A stretch of 5,581 bases of DNA from Pseudomonadota bacterium (GTDB lineage: Bacteria > Pseudomonadota > Gammaproteobacteria > Xanthomonadales > Xanthomonadaceae). Under the pieces are notes generated by a model. It saw nothing but the letters and a program-made list of their open reading frames with translations, made no database searches and had not been told where the DNA came from. This document shows, in pieces, positions 1 through 5,328 of the stretch (its first letter is position 1; each line of letters starts with the position of its first letter). A program made the translations under genes and the position numbers. The stretch spans positions 1 to 5,581 of the forward strand of contig JAHWKC010000168.1 in assembly GCA_019348095.1 (NCBI GenBank), written 5' to 3'.

Positions 1-41
1 AGCCGGTCAAACCAGGGTCCACGGGAAATTGGGCGCGCAGC

Positions 42-629
42 TTATCGCTCCGCAGCGTCGAGCCGCACGCGCAGGCTGAACCGGACGCGATCGCCGAGCA
101 CCAGCTTCCAGCCGTCCAGTCCGTAGTCGCCGCGGCTGACGCTGCCCTCGGCGACCACGTCGCAGTCGATGCCGGGGCGAGCGCAGCCCGACGGTGTCAG
201 CGTGAAGCTCTCAAGCCGGCTGGTCCCGTGCATCGACAGGGTCCCGCGCAGCTGACCGCCGCGGTGCGCGAGCGCGGCCTGGTGCGGCTCGGACACGAAC
301 TCGATCAGCGGGTGCCGTTCGGCATCGAAGAACCCGTCGCCGCGCGCGATGGCGGTGTAACGCTCGGATTCGCCGACCTCCACCGCGGCCGTCGCCAGGC
401 GGATGTGCACCTGGTGGCGGCCGTCGGGCAGCACGCGCAGCTCACCCTGGTACTGCGGAAAGGCGCCGTGCACCCGCTGGCCCCAGCGCGTGCGTAACTC
501 GAAGCCGAAGCGCGTATGTACCGGATCGAACCCGAGACCCGGGTGCTGCGCCGCATCCCGCGCCGGCGCGGGATGCGGCAACACCGACAGTAGTAGTGCG
601 AGGCATCCCAGCCGCAGGCCCGGCGTCAC
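42..629 (-). CDS. YceI-family secreted protein (lipocalin-like)
   Basis: The product is a periplasmic or secreted YceI-like protein of 195 residues. YceI proteins form a lipocalin-like beta barrel that binds isoprenoid or other amphiphilic lipids; the ligand here is unknown. A signal peptide covers about residues 1-23 (hydrophobic LALLLSVL, then APA before RD). The mature part shows the family order: a start like GFDPVHTRFGFEL (33-45), then HGAFPQYQGEL, the FFD...HP element (100-107), LRGTLSMHGTS (128-137), and the C-terminal SRGDYGLDGWKLVLGD (165-180). C149 and C156 could form a disulfide. The GTG start at 629 was chosen because it overlaps the upstream phosphatase stop as GTGA, the usual coupling arrangement. 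An in-frame GTG at 635 would add two residues. The first 41 bases of the window, downstream of the stop, show no clear terminator or gene. The family call is firm; the ligand and role are not known. Confidence 0.9.
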   Translation of the reverse strand: MTPGLRLGCLALLLSVLPHPAPARDAAQHPGLGFDPVHTRFGFELRTRWGQRVHGAFPQYQGELRVLPDGRHQVHIRLATAAVEVGESERYTAIARGDGFFDAERHPLIEFVSEPHQAALAHRGGQLRGTLSMHGTSRLESFTLTPSGCARPGIDCDVVAEGSVSRGDYGLDGWKLVLGDRVRFSLRVRLDAAER

Positions 630-1102
630 GGCCACCAGAACGCGCTGAGCTGGGCGATGCCCGGCTCCAGGGAGGTGTTCTCCGGCAGCGCCAACACCGC
701 GATGCCGCCCGGCGGCATGCCGCGGTAGTCGCCGGACTGGCCGCTGTGCAGCAGCGCGGCGAGACGCTCGAACCCGGGGTTGTGGCCGACCAGCATCAGC
801 CGGCCGACCTCAAGGTGGCTGTCGGCCAGCGCGATCAGCGTGCCCGGCGTGGCTTCGAAGATCGAGGGCTCGATGCGCTGGTCGACATAGCCGATCACCC
901 CGAGCACCGCCTCCAGCGTCTCGCGCGTGCGCCGCGCCGGCGAGCACAGCACGCAGTCGGGCACCAGCCGGCTCTCGGCCAGCCAGCGCCCGGCCGCCTC
1001 GGCCTCGGCCAGTCCTTCGGCCGAAAGCGCGCGGTCGAGATCGGCCTGGCCGCTGATGGCCGGTTCGGCATGGGCGTGGCGCAGCAGGATCAGTTCGCGC
1101 AT
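626..1102 (-). CDS. sixA: SixA-type phosphohistidine phosphatase
   Basis: This is a 158-residue member of the histidine phosphatase superfamily, close in length to E. coli SixA (about 160), which dephosphorylates phosphohistidine on HPt domains or phosphotransferase proteins in the cytoplasm. The RHG-type catalytic motif is at the N-terminus (LLRHAHAEP, R8 and H9, H9 being the expected phospho-acceptor). The second arginine cluster is CSPARRTRET (53-62), and the second catalytic histidine is H107 in MLVGHNPGFERL. The short length without an insertion domain favours SixA over phosphoglycerate mutase. The ATG at 1102 fits the family start exactly, but no clear Shine-Dalgarno sequence lies before it; the upstream sequence is the pyrimidine-rich complement of a repeat. 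The gene overlaps the downstream YceI gene by 4 bases. The physiological substrate cannot be read from the sequence. Confidence 0.9.
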   Translation of the reverse strand: MRELILLRHAHAEPAISGQADLDRALSAEGLAEAEAAGRWLAESRLVPDCVLCSPARRTRETLEAVLGVIGYVDQRIEPSIFEATPGTLIALADSHLEVGRLMLVGHNPGFERLAALLHSGQSGDYRGMPPGGIAVLALPENTSLEPGIAQLSAFWWP

Positions 1103-1110
1103 AGGGTTTG

Positions 1111-1315
1111 GAGGCCGGGAGTGAAGGGAACTAGGAACTTGAACTTTGGAACGGGAGCATCGCAGCGGGCAGCGGGGTGGAGCCGGAGGTGAGACTCGAG
1201 AATCGAAGGTACTGCAGAAACGCGCCGTGACGACGAGTCGCGGACAAGCGCGCCACCACCGTTCCCCTCGCCGCTCCCTGCTCCGGCGCTATCGGCTCCC
1301 TGCTACTTCCTGAGC
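1111..1315. repeat. Degenerate purine/pyrimidine inverted repeat element
   Basis: The spacer between parA and sixA is asymmetric. About 1111-1192 is purine-rich on the plus strand, with four heptamers in tandem (GGAACTA, GGAACTT, GAACTTT, GGAACGG at 1127-1154) followed by GGGAGC/GCGGG words. About 1255-1313 is pyrimidine-rich (CCGTTCCCC, CGCTCCCTGCTCC, GGCTCCCTGCTACTTCC). The two halves are imperfect reverse complements, around a centre carrying GACTCG (1193-1198) and CGAGTC (1234-1239). From general knowledge, Xanthomonadaceae genomes carry many intergenic elements of this kind, with GGGAAC-like words at one end and GTTCCC-like words at the other. The right arm runs into the end of the parA reading frame and appears to supply its stop codon. 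A folded transcript could act as a loose terminator, but there is no clean hairpin plus T-run. Confidence 0.5.
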
Positions 1316-1932
1316 CAGCGCAACAGCGGCTGCCAGTCGGCCTGATGCTCGCGGACCTGGGCGGAGTGGTAGTCGAACAGGCTCTTGCCGAGCCCGCACA
1401 TGAGGACGTAGGCCTGGCTGTCGCGCAGTTGCGCCACCACCGGATACGGCCACGCGCGCAGCAGCTCGATCGCCTGCTGCGAGGCGTTGGTCCACGGCTT
1501 GAGCTTGTTGCCGACCAGCCCGACCCGTAAGTCGCCGCGGCGCACGCGCGGGTGCTGGGCCAACGTGTCCAGAAACGGCACCGTCGCCTCGATGTCGAGC
1601 ATCGAAGGCTGCACCGGCACCACCACGGCGTCGGCGGTGTCCAGGAAGGTGTCGAGGTCGCCGGCCATCGCGCCGGCGCGCGCATCGATGATCAGCCGCT
1701 GGGTGTCGTCGGGCAGGTGCTTCTGCCAGCCCTTGCGGCGGGTGCCGTCGAGCGGCAGCACGGCGCTGTCCAGGTCGGCCCGCCGCTGCGCCCAACGCGT
1801 CGAGGAGCCCTGCGGGTCGGCGTCCAGCAGGACGGTGTTGCATCCATCGAGCGCCGCTTGCGCGGCAAGGTGGGTGGCGATCGTGGTCTTGCCGACGCCC
1901 CCCTTGGAACTGGCCACCAGCACGGTCTTCAT
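1303..1932 (-). CDS. Orphan ParA/MinD-like ATPase
   Basis: This is a 209-residue P-loop ATPase of the ParA/Soj/MinD superfamily, within the size range of small ParA proteins lacking an N-terminal DNA-binding domain. It has the deviant Walker A KGGVGKTT (10-17, signature lysine K10, catalytic lysine K15), Walker A' LLDADPQGS (36-43), and a Walker B strand LIID (80-83). The segment [14 protein letters not shown] (103-116) matches the ParA core after the switch region, and GLVGNKL (138-144) is the adenine-contacting strand. After Walker B the sequence reads DARAG, where many relatives have D-x-P-x-G. The ATG is preceded by AAGGGGG at 4 bases. No parB-like gene or parS-like site is seen nearby, so this is an orphan. 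Such proteins position cargo such as plasmids, chemoreceptor arrays or carboxysomes; the cargo here is unknown. It lies 79 bp downstream of the 410-residue exported protein gene. Confidence 0.9.
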   Translation of the reverse strand: MKTVLVASSKGGVGKTTIATHLAAQAALDGCNTVLLDADPQGSSTRWAQRRADLDSAVLPLDGTRRKGWQKHLPDDTQRLIIDARAGAMAGDLDTFLDTADAVVVPVQPSMLDIEATVPFLDTLAQHPRVRRGDLRVGLVGNKLKPWTNASQQAIELLRAWPYPVVAQLRDSQAYVLMCGLGKSLFDYHSAQVREHQADWQPLLRWLRK

Positions 1933-1936
1933 CCAA

Positions 1937-1943
1937 CCCCCTT
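1937..1943 (-). promoter_or_regulatory. RBS of the ParA-like gene
   Basis: On the minus strand AAGGGGG sits 4 bases before the ATG at 1932. It is a purine-rich Shine-Dalgarno-like stretch and supports starting at this ATG rather than in the overlapping longer frame that begins near 1978. Confidence 0.6.
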
Positions 1944-2011
1944 GGCTGCTGCTCCCGGACGGGACCTGCAGCGTACACCGCGGGCCGTGGGGGCGGCCAT
2001 CGCGGCCTGGA

Positions 2012-3244
2012 TCAGTCCTGGGTGGGGGGCCGGCCGGTGGTGATCAGGCTGCGCAGGCGCTCGTTCTCGGGCAGCCAGCCGTGCGGCGGCGCCAGCGGGC
2101 TGCCGGCCGCGGCGAGCACGCCCTTGAGCGCGGCCATTTCGCCGTCACGCCATGAGGTGAGGATGTAGTCCGCGGGCGCTTGCGCATTCACCAGTTCCAG
2201 CCCCTGGGGCCACAGCCAGTGCAGCCCGCGCAGCCGTTCGCGCCAGTGCGCACCGTCGGGTGCCTCCGCGGTCAGGCGCGCCAGGCTGGACAACGCCACG
2301 GTCTGGGAGATCAGCAACGGGTCCTGCGCCATCCGGGTGTAGATCTCGATGCAGGCCGGACGCCGCCGTGCGGGGGGCGGCACATCGTCTTCGGCGATGC
2401 AGGCATGTTGCAGCCGCGCGTAGGCGGGCAGCGCCACTGCGGTGGTGAGCGCCATGGCATGTATCGCGGCCATGTCGCGCCGGCCGACCGGCCGCGCCAG
2501 GCCCATGTCCAGCGCCATGGCCGCGGCCAGGCCGGGCGATATCGGCGGAACAACGGCTTGGTCCAGTGAGTGATAAAGCAGCAGGCCGAGCTCGCCCAGG
2601 GGCAGTTGGTAGCCCGGGGCAGCGGCCGCGCGCGACAGGATCCGCTCGACTTCAGGCTCGTCGAGCCCGTCCTGCAGCTGCTGCAGCCAGACCGCCGCGT
2701 TGTCCGGTTCCAGCCGCTGCAACCGTTGCAATGCCGCCTGCGGATCGCAGCCGGCCGCGGCCTTCGCGCCGGGACAGTCGAGCGCTTCCATCCACGCCAC
2801 CAGGGGATCGTCCGGGCCGAGCCGCCGGGCCGCGGCGAACGCGGTCGTCGCGGCGTCGGTGGTCCATTCCCCAGCCGCTTCGCCGCCCTCGAGCTGGTAC
2901 GTCGGCGCGAGCAGGGCCGCCGCCAGTTGGTCGCGCGGGTCCTGCAAGGTCATCAGCCCACGCACCTGCTGGCCAATGGCGGCGACGTTGTCGCGGTGCC
3001 ACTGCCTGATCTCGGCCTGGGCGTCGGGCTCATGCCGCGGCTGGGGCGCCTCGGCCGCGCAGATCGCCTCGACATGCGCGTCGCCCCCGGCCACATCCGG
3101 ATGCCTCGCCAATGGCTGCCGGGCTTCGGCGCAAGTGGTGACGCCTGCGAACGCCTGCCCCGGGTCGCTGCTCGCGTCGCCTGCCCAGGCGCTGCCACCG
3201 CAGATGCCTGCCAGCACCATCCATCCATGGAAACGCAGACGCAT
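2012..3244 (-). CDS. Uncharacterised exported protein with six cysteines
   Basis: I do not recognise a named family. The 410-residue product begins with a clear signal peptide (MRLRFHGW, hydrophobic MVLAGICGG, then SAWA before GD, cleavage near residue 21). The mature part is Ala/Leu-rich and looks all-helical. Stretches such as [21 protein letters not shown] (136-156) and [20 protein letters not shown] (171-190) resemble TPR-like helix pairs, with the familiar P-D-[DN] turns. Six cysteines (C38, C62, C157, C166, C282, C298) are spaced as three local pairs, consistent with disulfides in the periplasm. There is no transmembrane helix after the signal and no catalytic motif I can name. The start at 3244 is preceded by AAGGAG at 6 bases; an upstream in-frame TTG at 3271 would spoil the signal peptide. 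Similar proteins are, to my recollection, annotated as hypothetical in Xanthomonadaceae. It lies between the AEC permease and the ParA-like gene, same strand. Confidence 0.82.
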   Translation of the reverse strand: MRLRFHGWMVLAGICGGSAWAGDASSDPGQAFAGVTTCAEARQPLARHPDVAGGDAHVEAICAAEAPQPRHEPDAQAEIRQWHRDNVAAIGQQVRGLMTLQDPRDQLAAALLAPTYQLEGGEAAGEWTTDAATTAFAAARRLGPDDPLVAWMEALDCPGAKAAAGCDPQAALQRLQRLEPDNAAVWLQQLQDGLDEPEVERILSRAAAAPGYQLPLGELGLLLYHSLDQAVVPPISPGLAAAMALDMGLARPVGRRDMAAIHAMALTTAVALPAYARLQHACIAEDDVPPPARRRPACIEIYTRMAQDPLLISQTVALSSLARLTAEAPDGAHWRERLRGLHWLWPQGLELVNAQAPADYILTSWRDGEMAALKGVLAAAGSPLAPPHGWLPENERLRSLITTGRPPTQD

Positions 3245-3250
3245 CCCACT

Positions 3251-3256
3251 CTCCTT
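3251..3256 (-). promoter_or_regulatory. RBS deciding the start of the exported protein
   Basis: AAGGAG on the minus strand lies 6 bases before the ATG at 3244. It lies inside the upstream extension that would begin at TTG 3271, so it favours the shorter protein with a clean signal peptide. Confidence 0.75.
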
Positions 3257-3303
3257 CGCATGCGGCGCCAATGCCGCCGGCCGAATCTAGCATCGACGGC
3301 GGA

Positions 3304-4212
3304 TCAGCCGACCGCCACCCGCGCCCACAGCGGCAGGGTCAGCAAGGACAACAGCACGCCATAGCCGACCATCGCCGCGGCCAGGCGCGGCGCGAGATTG
3401 TGCGCGATCGCCAGTGCGGCGGCGGTGATCATCGAGGGCATCGCCGCCTCAAGCACGGTGGTGCGCGCCATGTCGCCGTGCAGGCCCAGCAGCGGCACCA
3501 GCAACCAGGCCAACGCCGGCATCACCGCGAGCTTGAGCAGCAGCCCGGCGGCAAGCGGCTTGAGCTCATCGCGCGGCAGCGCCAGTTTCACCGACAGGCC
3601 GATGGTCAGCATCGCCAGCGGCAGCAGCGCATCCGACAGCCGCTGCAGCGCGCCGGCGATCCACGACGGCGGCGCGGCCGGCATCACGGTCAGGGCGATC
3701 AGCAGCGCCCACAGCGGCGGGAACCGCGCCGCACGTAGCAGCATCTCGCGCGCGCCGGGCGCGGTGTCGCCGCTGTAGCGCGCCAGCACCCACAGGCCGA
3801 AACTCGACATGATCAGGAACGCGCCGAACTGGTCGTAGACCACCGCGTAGGGCAGTGCGTCCTCGCCGATCAGCGCGCGCGTCAGCGGATAGCCGAGGAA
3901 GCTGGTATTGCCCAGCGCGACGGTCAACAGCAGCACCGCATGCTCGTCGCGGCGCAATCCCAGCCAACGTGTCAGCGCGCCGACCAGCAGCACGGTAGCG
4001 ATCAGCAGCAACCACGGCACCGCGACGACTCCCAGCAGCTCCGGCGCCAGTTCCAGTCGCGGCGCGTAGCGCAGCACCGCCGCCGGCAGGCACACGTACA
4101 GCACGACCAGGTTCAGCACCTGCGCGGCATCGGCCGGCAGCACGCGCAGGCGCTGCAACAGGTAACCCAGCGCCAGCATCGCCAGCACCAGGGCAAAGGC
4201 GTCGAAAGCCAT
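3304..4212 (-). CDS. AEC-family transporter (auxin efflux carrier-like permease)
   Basis: This is a 302-residue inner-membrane protein, the usual length for bacterial AEC (Mem_trans) transporters, which carry small carboxylates or similar solutes by secondary transport. Hydrophobic segments are visible near residues 4-20, 33-48, 60-80, 91-108, 125-145, 166-180, 195-212, 220-241, 253-270 and 277-298, giving about ten membrane spans in two halves. Family landmarks are LNLVVLYVCLPAAVLR (33-48), LGNTSFLGYPL (100-110, the conserved G-N-x-x-F-x-G-x-P), and EAAMPSMITAAALA (255-268). The ATG at 4212 is chosen over the upstream ATG at 4278 because GAGGAG lies 5 bases before it and the family N-terminus starts here. 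The gene faces away from the His-rich gene across a 377-bp spacer and lies 59 bp upstream of the exported protein gene. The substrate cannot be predicted. Confidence 0.92.
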   Translation of the reverse strand: MAFDAFALVLAMLALGYLLQRLRVLPADAAQVLNLVVLYVCLPAAVLRYAPRLELAPELLGVVAVPWLLLIATVLLVGALTRWLGLRRDEHAVLLLTVALGNTSFLGYPLTRALIGEDALPYAVVYDQFGAFLIMSSFGLWVLARYSGDTAPGAREMLLRAARFPPLWALLIALTVMPAAPPSWIAGALQRLSDALLPLAMLTIGLSVKLALPRDELKPLAAGLLLKLAVMPALAWLLVPLLGLHGDMARTTVLEAAMPSMITAAALAIAHNLAPRLAAAMVGYGVLLSLLTLPLWARVAVG

Positions 4213-4217
4213 CGTGG

Positions 4218-4223
4218 CTCCTC
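4218..4223 (-). promoter_or_regulatory. RBS deciding the start of the AEC transporter
   Basis: GAGGAG on the minus strand is 5 bases before the ATG at 4212. It supports this start and makes the 22-residue upstream extension (Pro/His-rich, unlike the family) untranslated leader. Confidence 0.75.
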
Positions 4224-4249
4224 GGGGCGAAGGTCGATGGTGCACCGGT

Positions 4250-4278
4250 TTTACAGGCGGCGCTGGAGCCAGGCGCAA
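4250..4278 (-). promoter_or_regulatory. Candidate sigma70 promoter for the AEC transporter
   Basis: On the minus strand TTGCGC (4278-4273) and TGTAAA (4255-4250) are separated by exactly 17 bases. They match the consensus hexamers at 3 and 4 of 6 positions. Transcription would start near 4243, giving a leader of about 30 nt that contains the GAGGAG site. In DNA this GC-rich, the AT-richer TGTAAAAC stretch stands out. It remains a pattern-based guess. Confidence 0.35.
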
Positions 4279-4311
4279 AATCGCCGCTGCCCTTCAAGGG
4301 GAGCAGCAAAG

Positions 4312-4323
4312 GCAGGCGCCTGC
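4312..4323. promoter_or_regulatory. Perfect 12-bp palindrome, possible operator
   Basis: GCAGGCGCCTGC is a perfect palindrome. It sits about 35 bp upstream of the candidate -35 of the AEC promoter, and its centre is about two helical turns from the centre of another palindrome at 4290-4300. Its position would suit a regulator of either divergent gene. Short GC palindromes also arise by chance in this composition. Confidence 0.2.
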
Positions 4324-4589
4324 AGCTGCCAATCCTCCCCGCGTCGATGGCGTGCTGTGTCTTTGCGTTCCGCCGCGACCTTCCCGTGCGGCGCACCGGA
4401 TGGACCGTGCCCCGATTCAGCGCATCCGCGTGCGGTCGCGGGGCGTATCTCCATCGGTCCTTCACCGGTGCCGGACTAGCGTCGGGTGGGCCGGAATCGG
4501 GCGGGTCCCGGTCGAGACGGAGTGGTTGCAGTGGCGCATGACCTCACAACGCAGCTGTGCCCCAAGCAATCGCACGCGGTCGCGCGGCC

Positions 4590-5105
4590 ATGAAGTGCCG
4601 CCTGCTGCATGTGGTGGCGCTGCTGGTGATCGCCACGCTGCCGCTGCAGGCGGTCTCCACGGCGATGCAGCGTGCCTGGATGCCCGCCCACTACCACCTC
4701 GCCGCGTCGCCCGAGCGGGCGCATCCTGCGCGGGGGCATCACCCCGATTCTGCGCGCGCGCAGCTTCCTCAGCCGCACGCGCATGCGCACGGTCAAGCCG
4801 ATCGGGTGGCCGCCGCCGGCCATGATCACGATCGGCAGGGCCCGCGGCCGCCGATACACGATCACGCGACGCTGGGCCGGCATCACCACGACCGCTCCGA
4901 GCCCGCGGTGGTGTATGTCGACGCGCCAGATCCGGCGGCCGCGCTATCGGTAACGCCGCCCTCGGGGTTCGACAACTTCTGGACGATCCTGCCGAGCCCG
5001 GTGGTACTGCTCGCCGCCCAGGGCGGAGGCAAACCACTGACGTGGTGGCCGCCGATCCGCGTACCGCATCGCTCCGACGTGCCGCGCCGGCCTCCGCGCC
5101 AATAG
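4590..5105 (+). CDS. Exported histidine-rich protein, putative metal binding
   Basis: This is a 171-residue protein with an N-terminal signal peptide (MKCRLL, then a hydrophobic run to about residue 22, cleavage likely near STA at 23-25). The mature part has 16 histidines, 15 of them between residues 34 and 100, in clusters AHYH, GHH, HAHAH, HDHD, HDH and RHHHD. It has no cysteine; the only one, C3, is in the signal. This is the look of a periplasmic Zn/Cu/Ni/Co-binding or buffering protein. After the His domain comes PAVVYVD (105-111), a Trp/Pro-rich segment and a basic tail ending RRPPRQ. From memory, similar His-rich exported proteins with a related tail sit upstream of RND metal-efflux genes in other proteobacteria. 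I cannot assign a named family with certainty. The ATG at 4590 is preferred as it starts the signal peptide; an in-frame GTG at 4557 would add 11 residues. Neither has a recognisable RBS. Confidence 0.75.
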   Translation: MKCRLLHVVALLVIATLPLQAVSTAMQRAWMPAHYHLAASPERAHPARGHHPDSARAQLPQPHAHAHGQADRVAAAGHDHDRQGPRPPIHDHATLGRHHHDRSEPAVVYVDAPDPAAALSVTPPSGFDNFWTILPSPVVLLAAQGGGKPLTWWPPIRVPHRSDVPRRPPRQ

Positions 5106-5328
5106 CCAGCCCCCCCAGCGCCACCGCCCACGCCGCCGCCTCGCGGCTGCACCCGCGTGGGCGCGTCGTCGTGCCCTCCGCTCGCGATGCTTGCCGCGCG
5201 CTGCACGGCGGGCGTTGCGGCAATCCAGGACATCACGCGTGCTGCCGTGCCGGCTCCATCGGCGAGGCGGCTGCGCGTAGACCGCATTCCAGCCGGCGGC
5301 GTTTTCCAGCGCCGCCAGGAGATATTCC
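5106..5328. other. Gap between the His-rich gene and the next exported protein
   Basis: These 223 bases are very GC-rich and carry no gene with a convincing start. The only definite element is the AGGAGA ribosome binding site at the right end. The frame of the His-rich gene stays open across the whole gap after its TAG stop, but it has no start with an RBS. I see no clear terminator or promoter, so the two genes may be in one transcript. Confidence 0.5.
5317..5322 (+). promoter_or_regulatory. RBS of the partial exported protein
   Basis: AGGAGA lies 6 bases before the ATG at 5329. It is one of the strongest Shine-Dalgarno matches in the window and is the main reason to accept the partial reading frame that follows. 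Confidence 0.75.

Larger units (their letters stand above)
4213..4589. other. Divergent intergenic region, 377 bp
   Basis: This spacer lies between the AEC permease (minus) and the His-rich gene (plus). It holds the candidate AEC promoter, an 11-base palindrome CCCTTCAAGGG (4290-4300), a 12-base perfect palindrome GCAGGCGCCTGC (4312-4323) and an 8-base palindrome CACCGGTG (4463-4470). I see no tRNA, no convincing small ORF with an RBS and no good plus-strand sigma70 promoter; TTGCAG at 4526-4531 has no acceptable -10 partner. No obvious Zur, Fur or MerR-type operator was recognised. Long open frames crossing it are Arg/Gln-rich and look like shadows. Confidence 0.5.

Noticed and set aside
1950..1966. 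Possible terminator hairpin between the exported protein gene and parA
   Set aside because: The stem TCCCG/CGGGA would leave only a 2-base loop and is not followed by a T-run.
1487..2155. A 222-codon plus-strand open frame opposite the ParA-like gene
   Set aside because: It runs antisense to an unmistakable ParA ATPase and is low-complexity Arg/Ser/Pro-rich.
2570..3364. A 264-codon plus-strand open frame opposite the exported protein
   Set aside because: It is antisense to a gene with a signal peptide and a strong RBS, is rich in Arg/Gln/Gly as expected for a GC-rich shadow, and has no RBS or recognisable domain.
4379..4395. ACCTTCC word resembling half of a MerR/CueR-type operator
   Set aside because: The matching inverted half is absent at the required spacing, so it is probably chance.
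3566..4465. A 299-codon minus-strand frame overlapping the AEC transporter in another frame
   Set aside because: It is an Ala/Gly/Arg-rich frame shadow of the permease with no membrane segments or RBS.
4526..4554. Possible sigma70 promoter for the His-rich gene built on TTGCAG
   Set aside because: No hexamer resembling TATAAT lies 16-18 bases downstream; the position holds ACGCAG.
4462..5223. A 253-codon minus-strand frame opposite the His-rich gene
   Set aside because: It is Arg/Ala/Pro-rich and has no RBS. The plus-strand frame has a proper signal peptide and organised His clusters.
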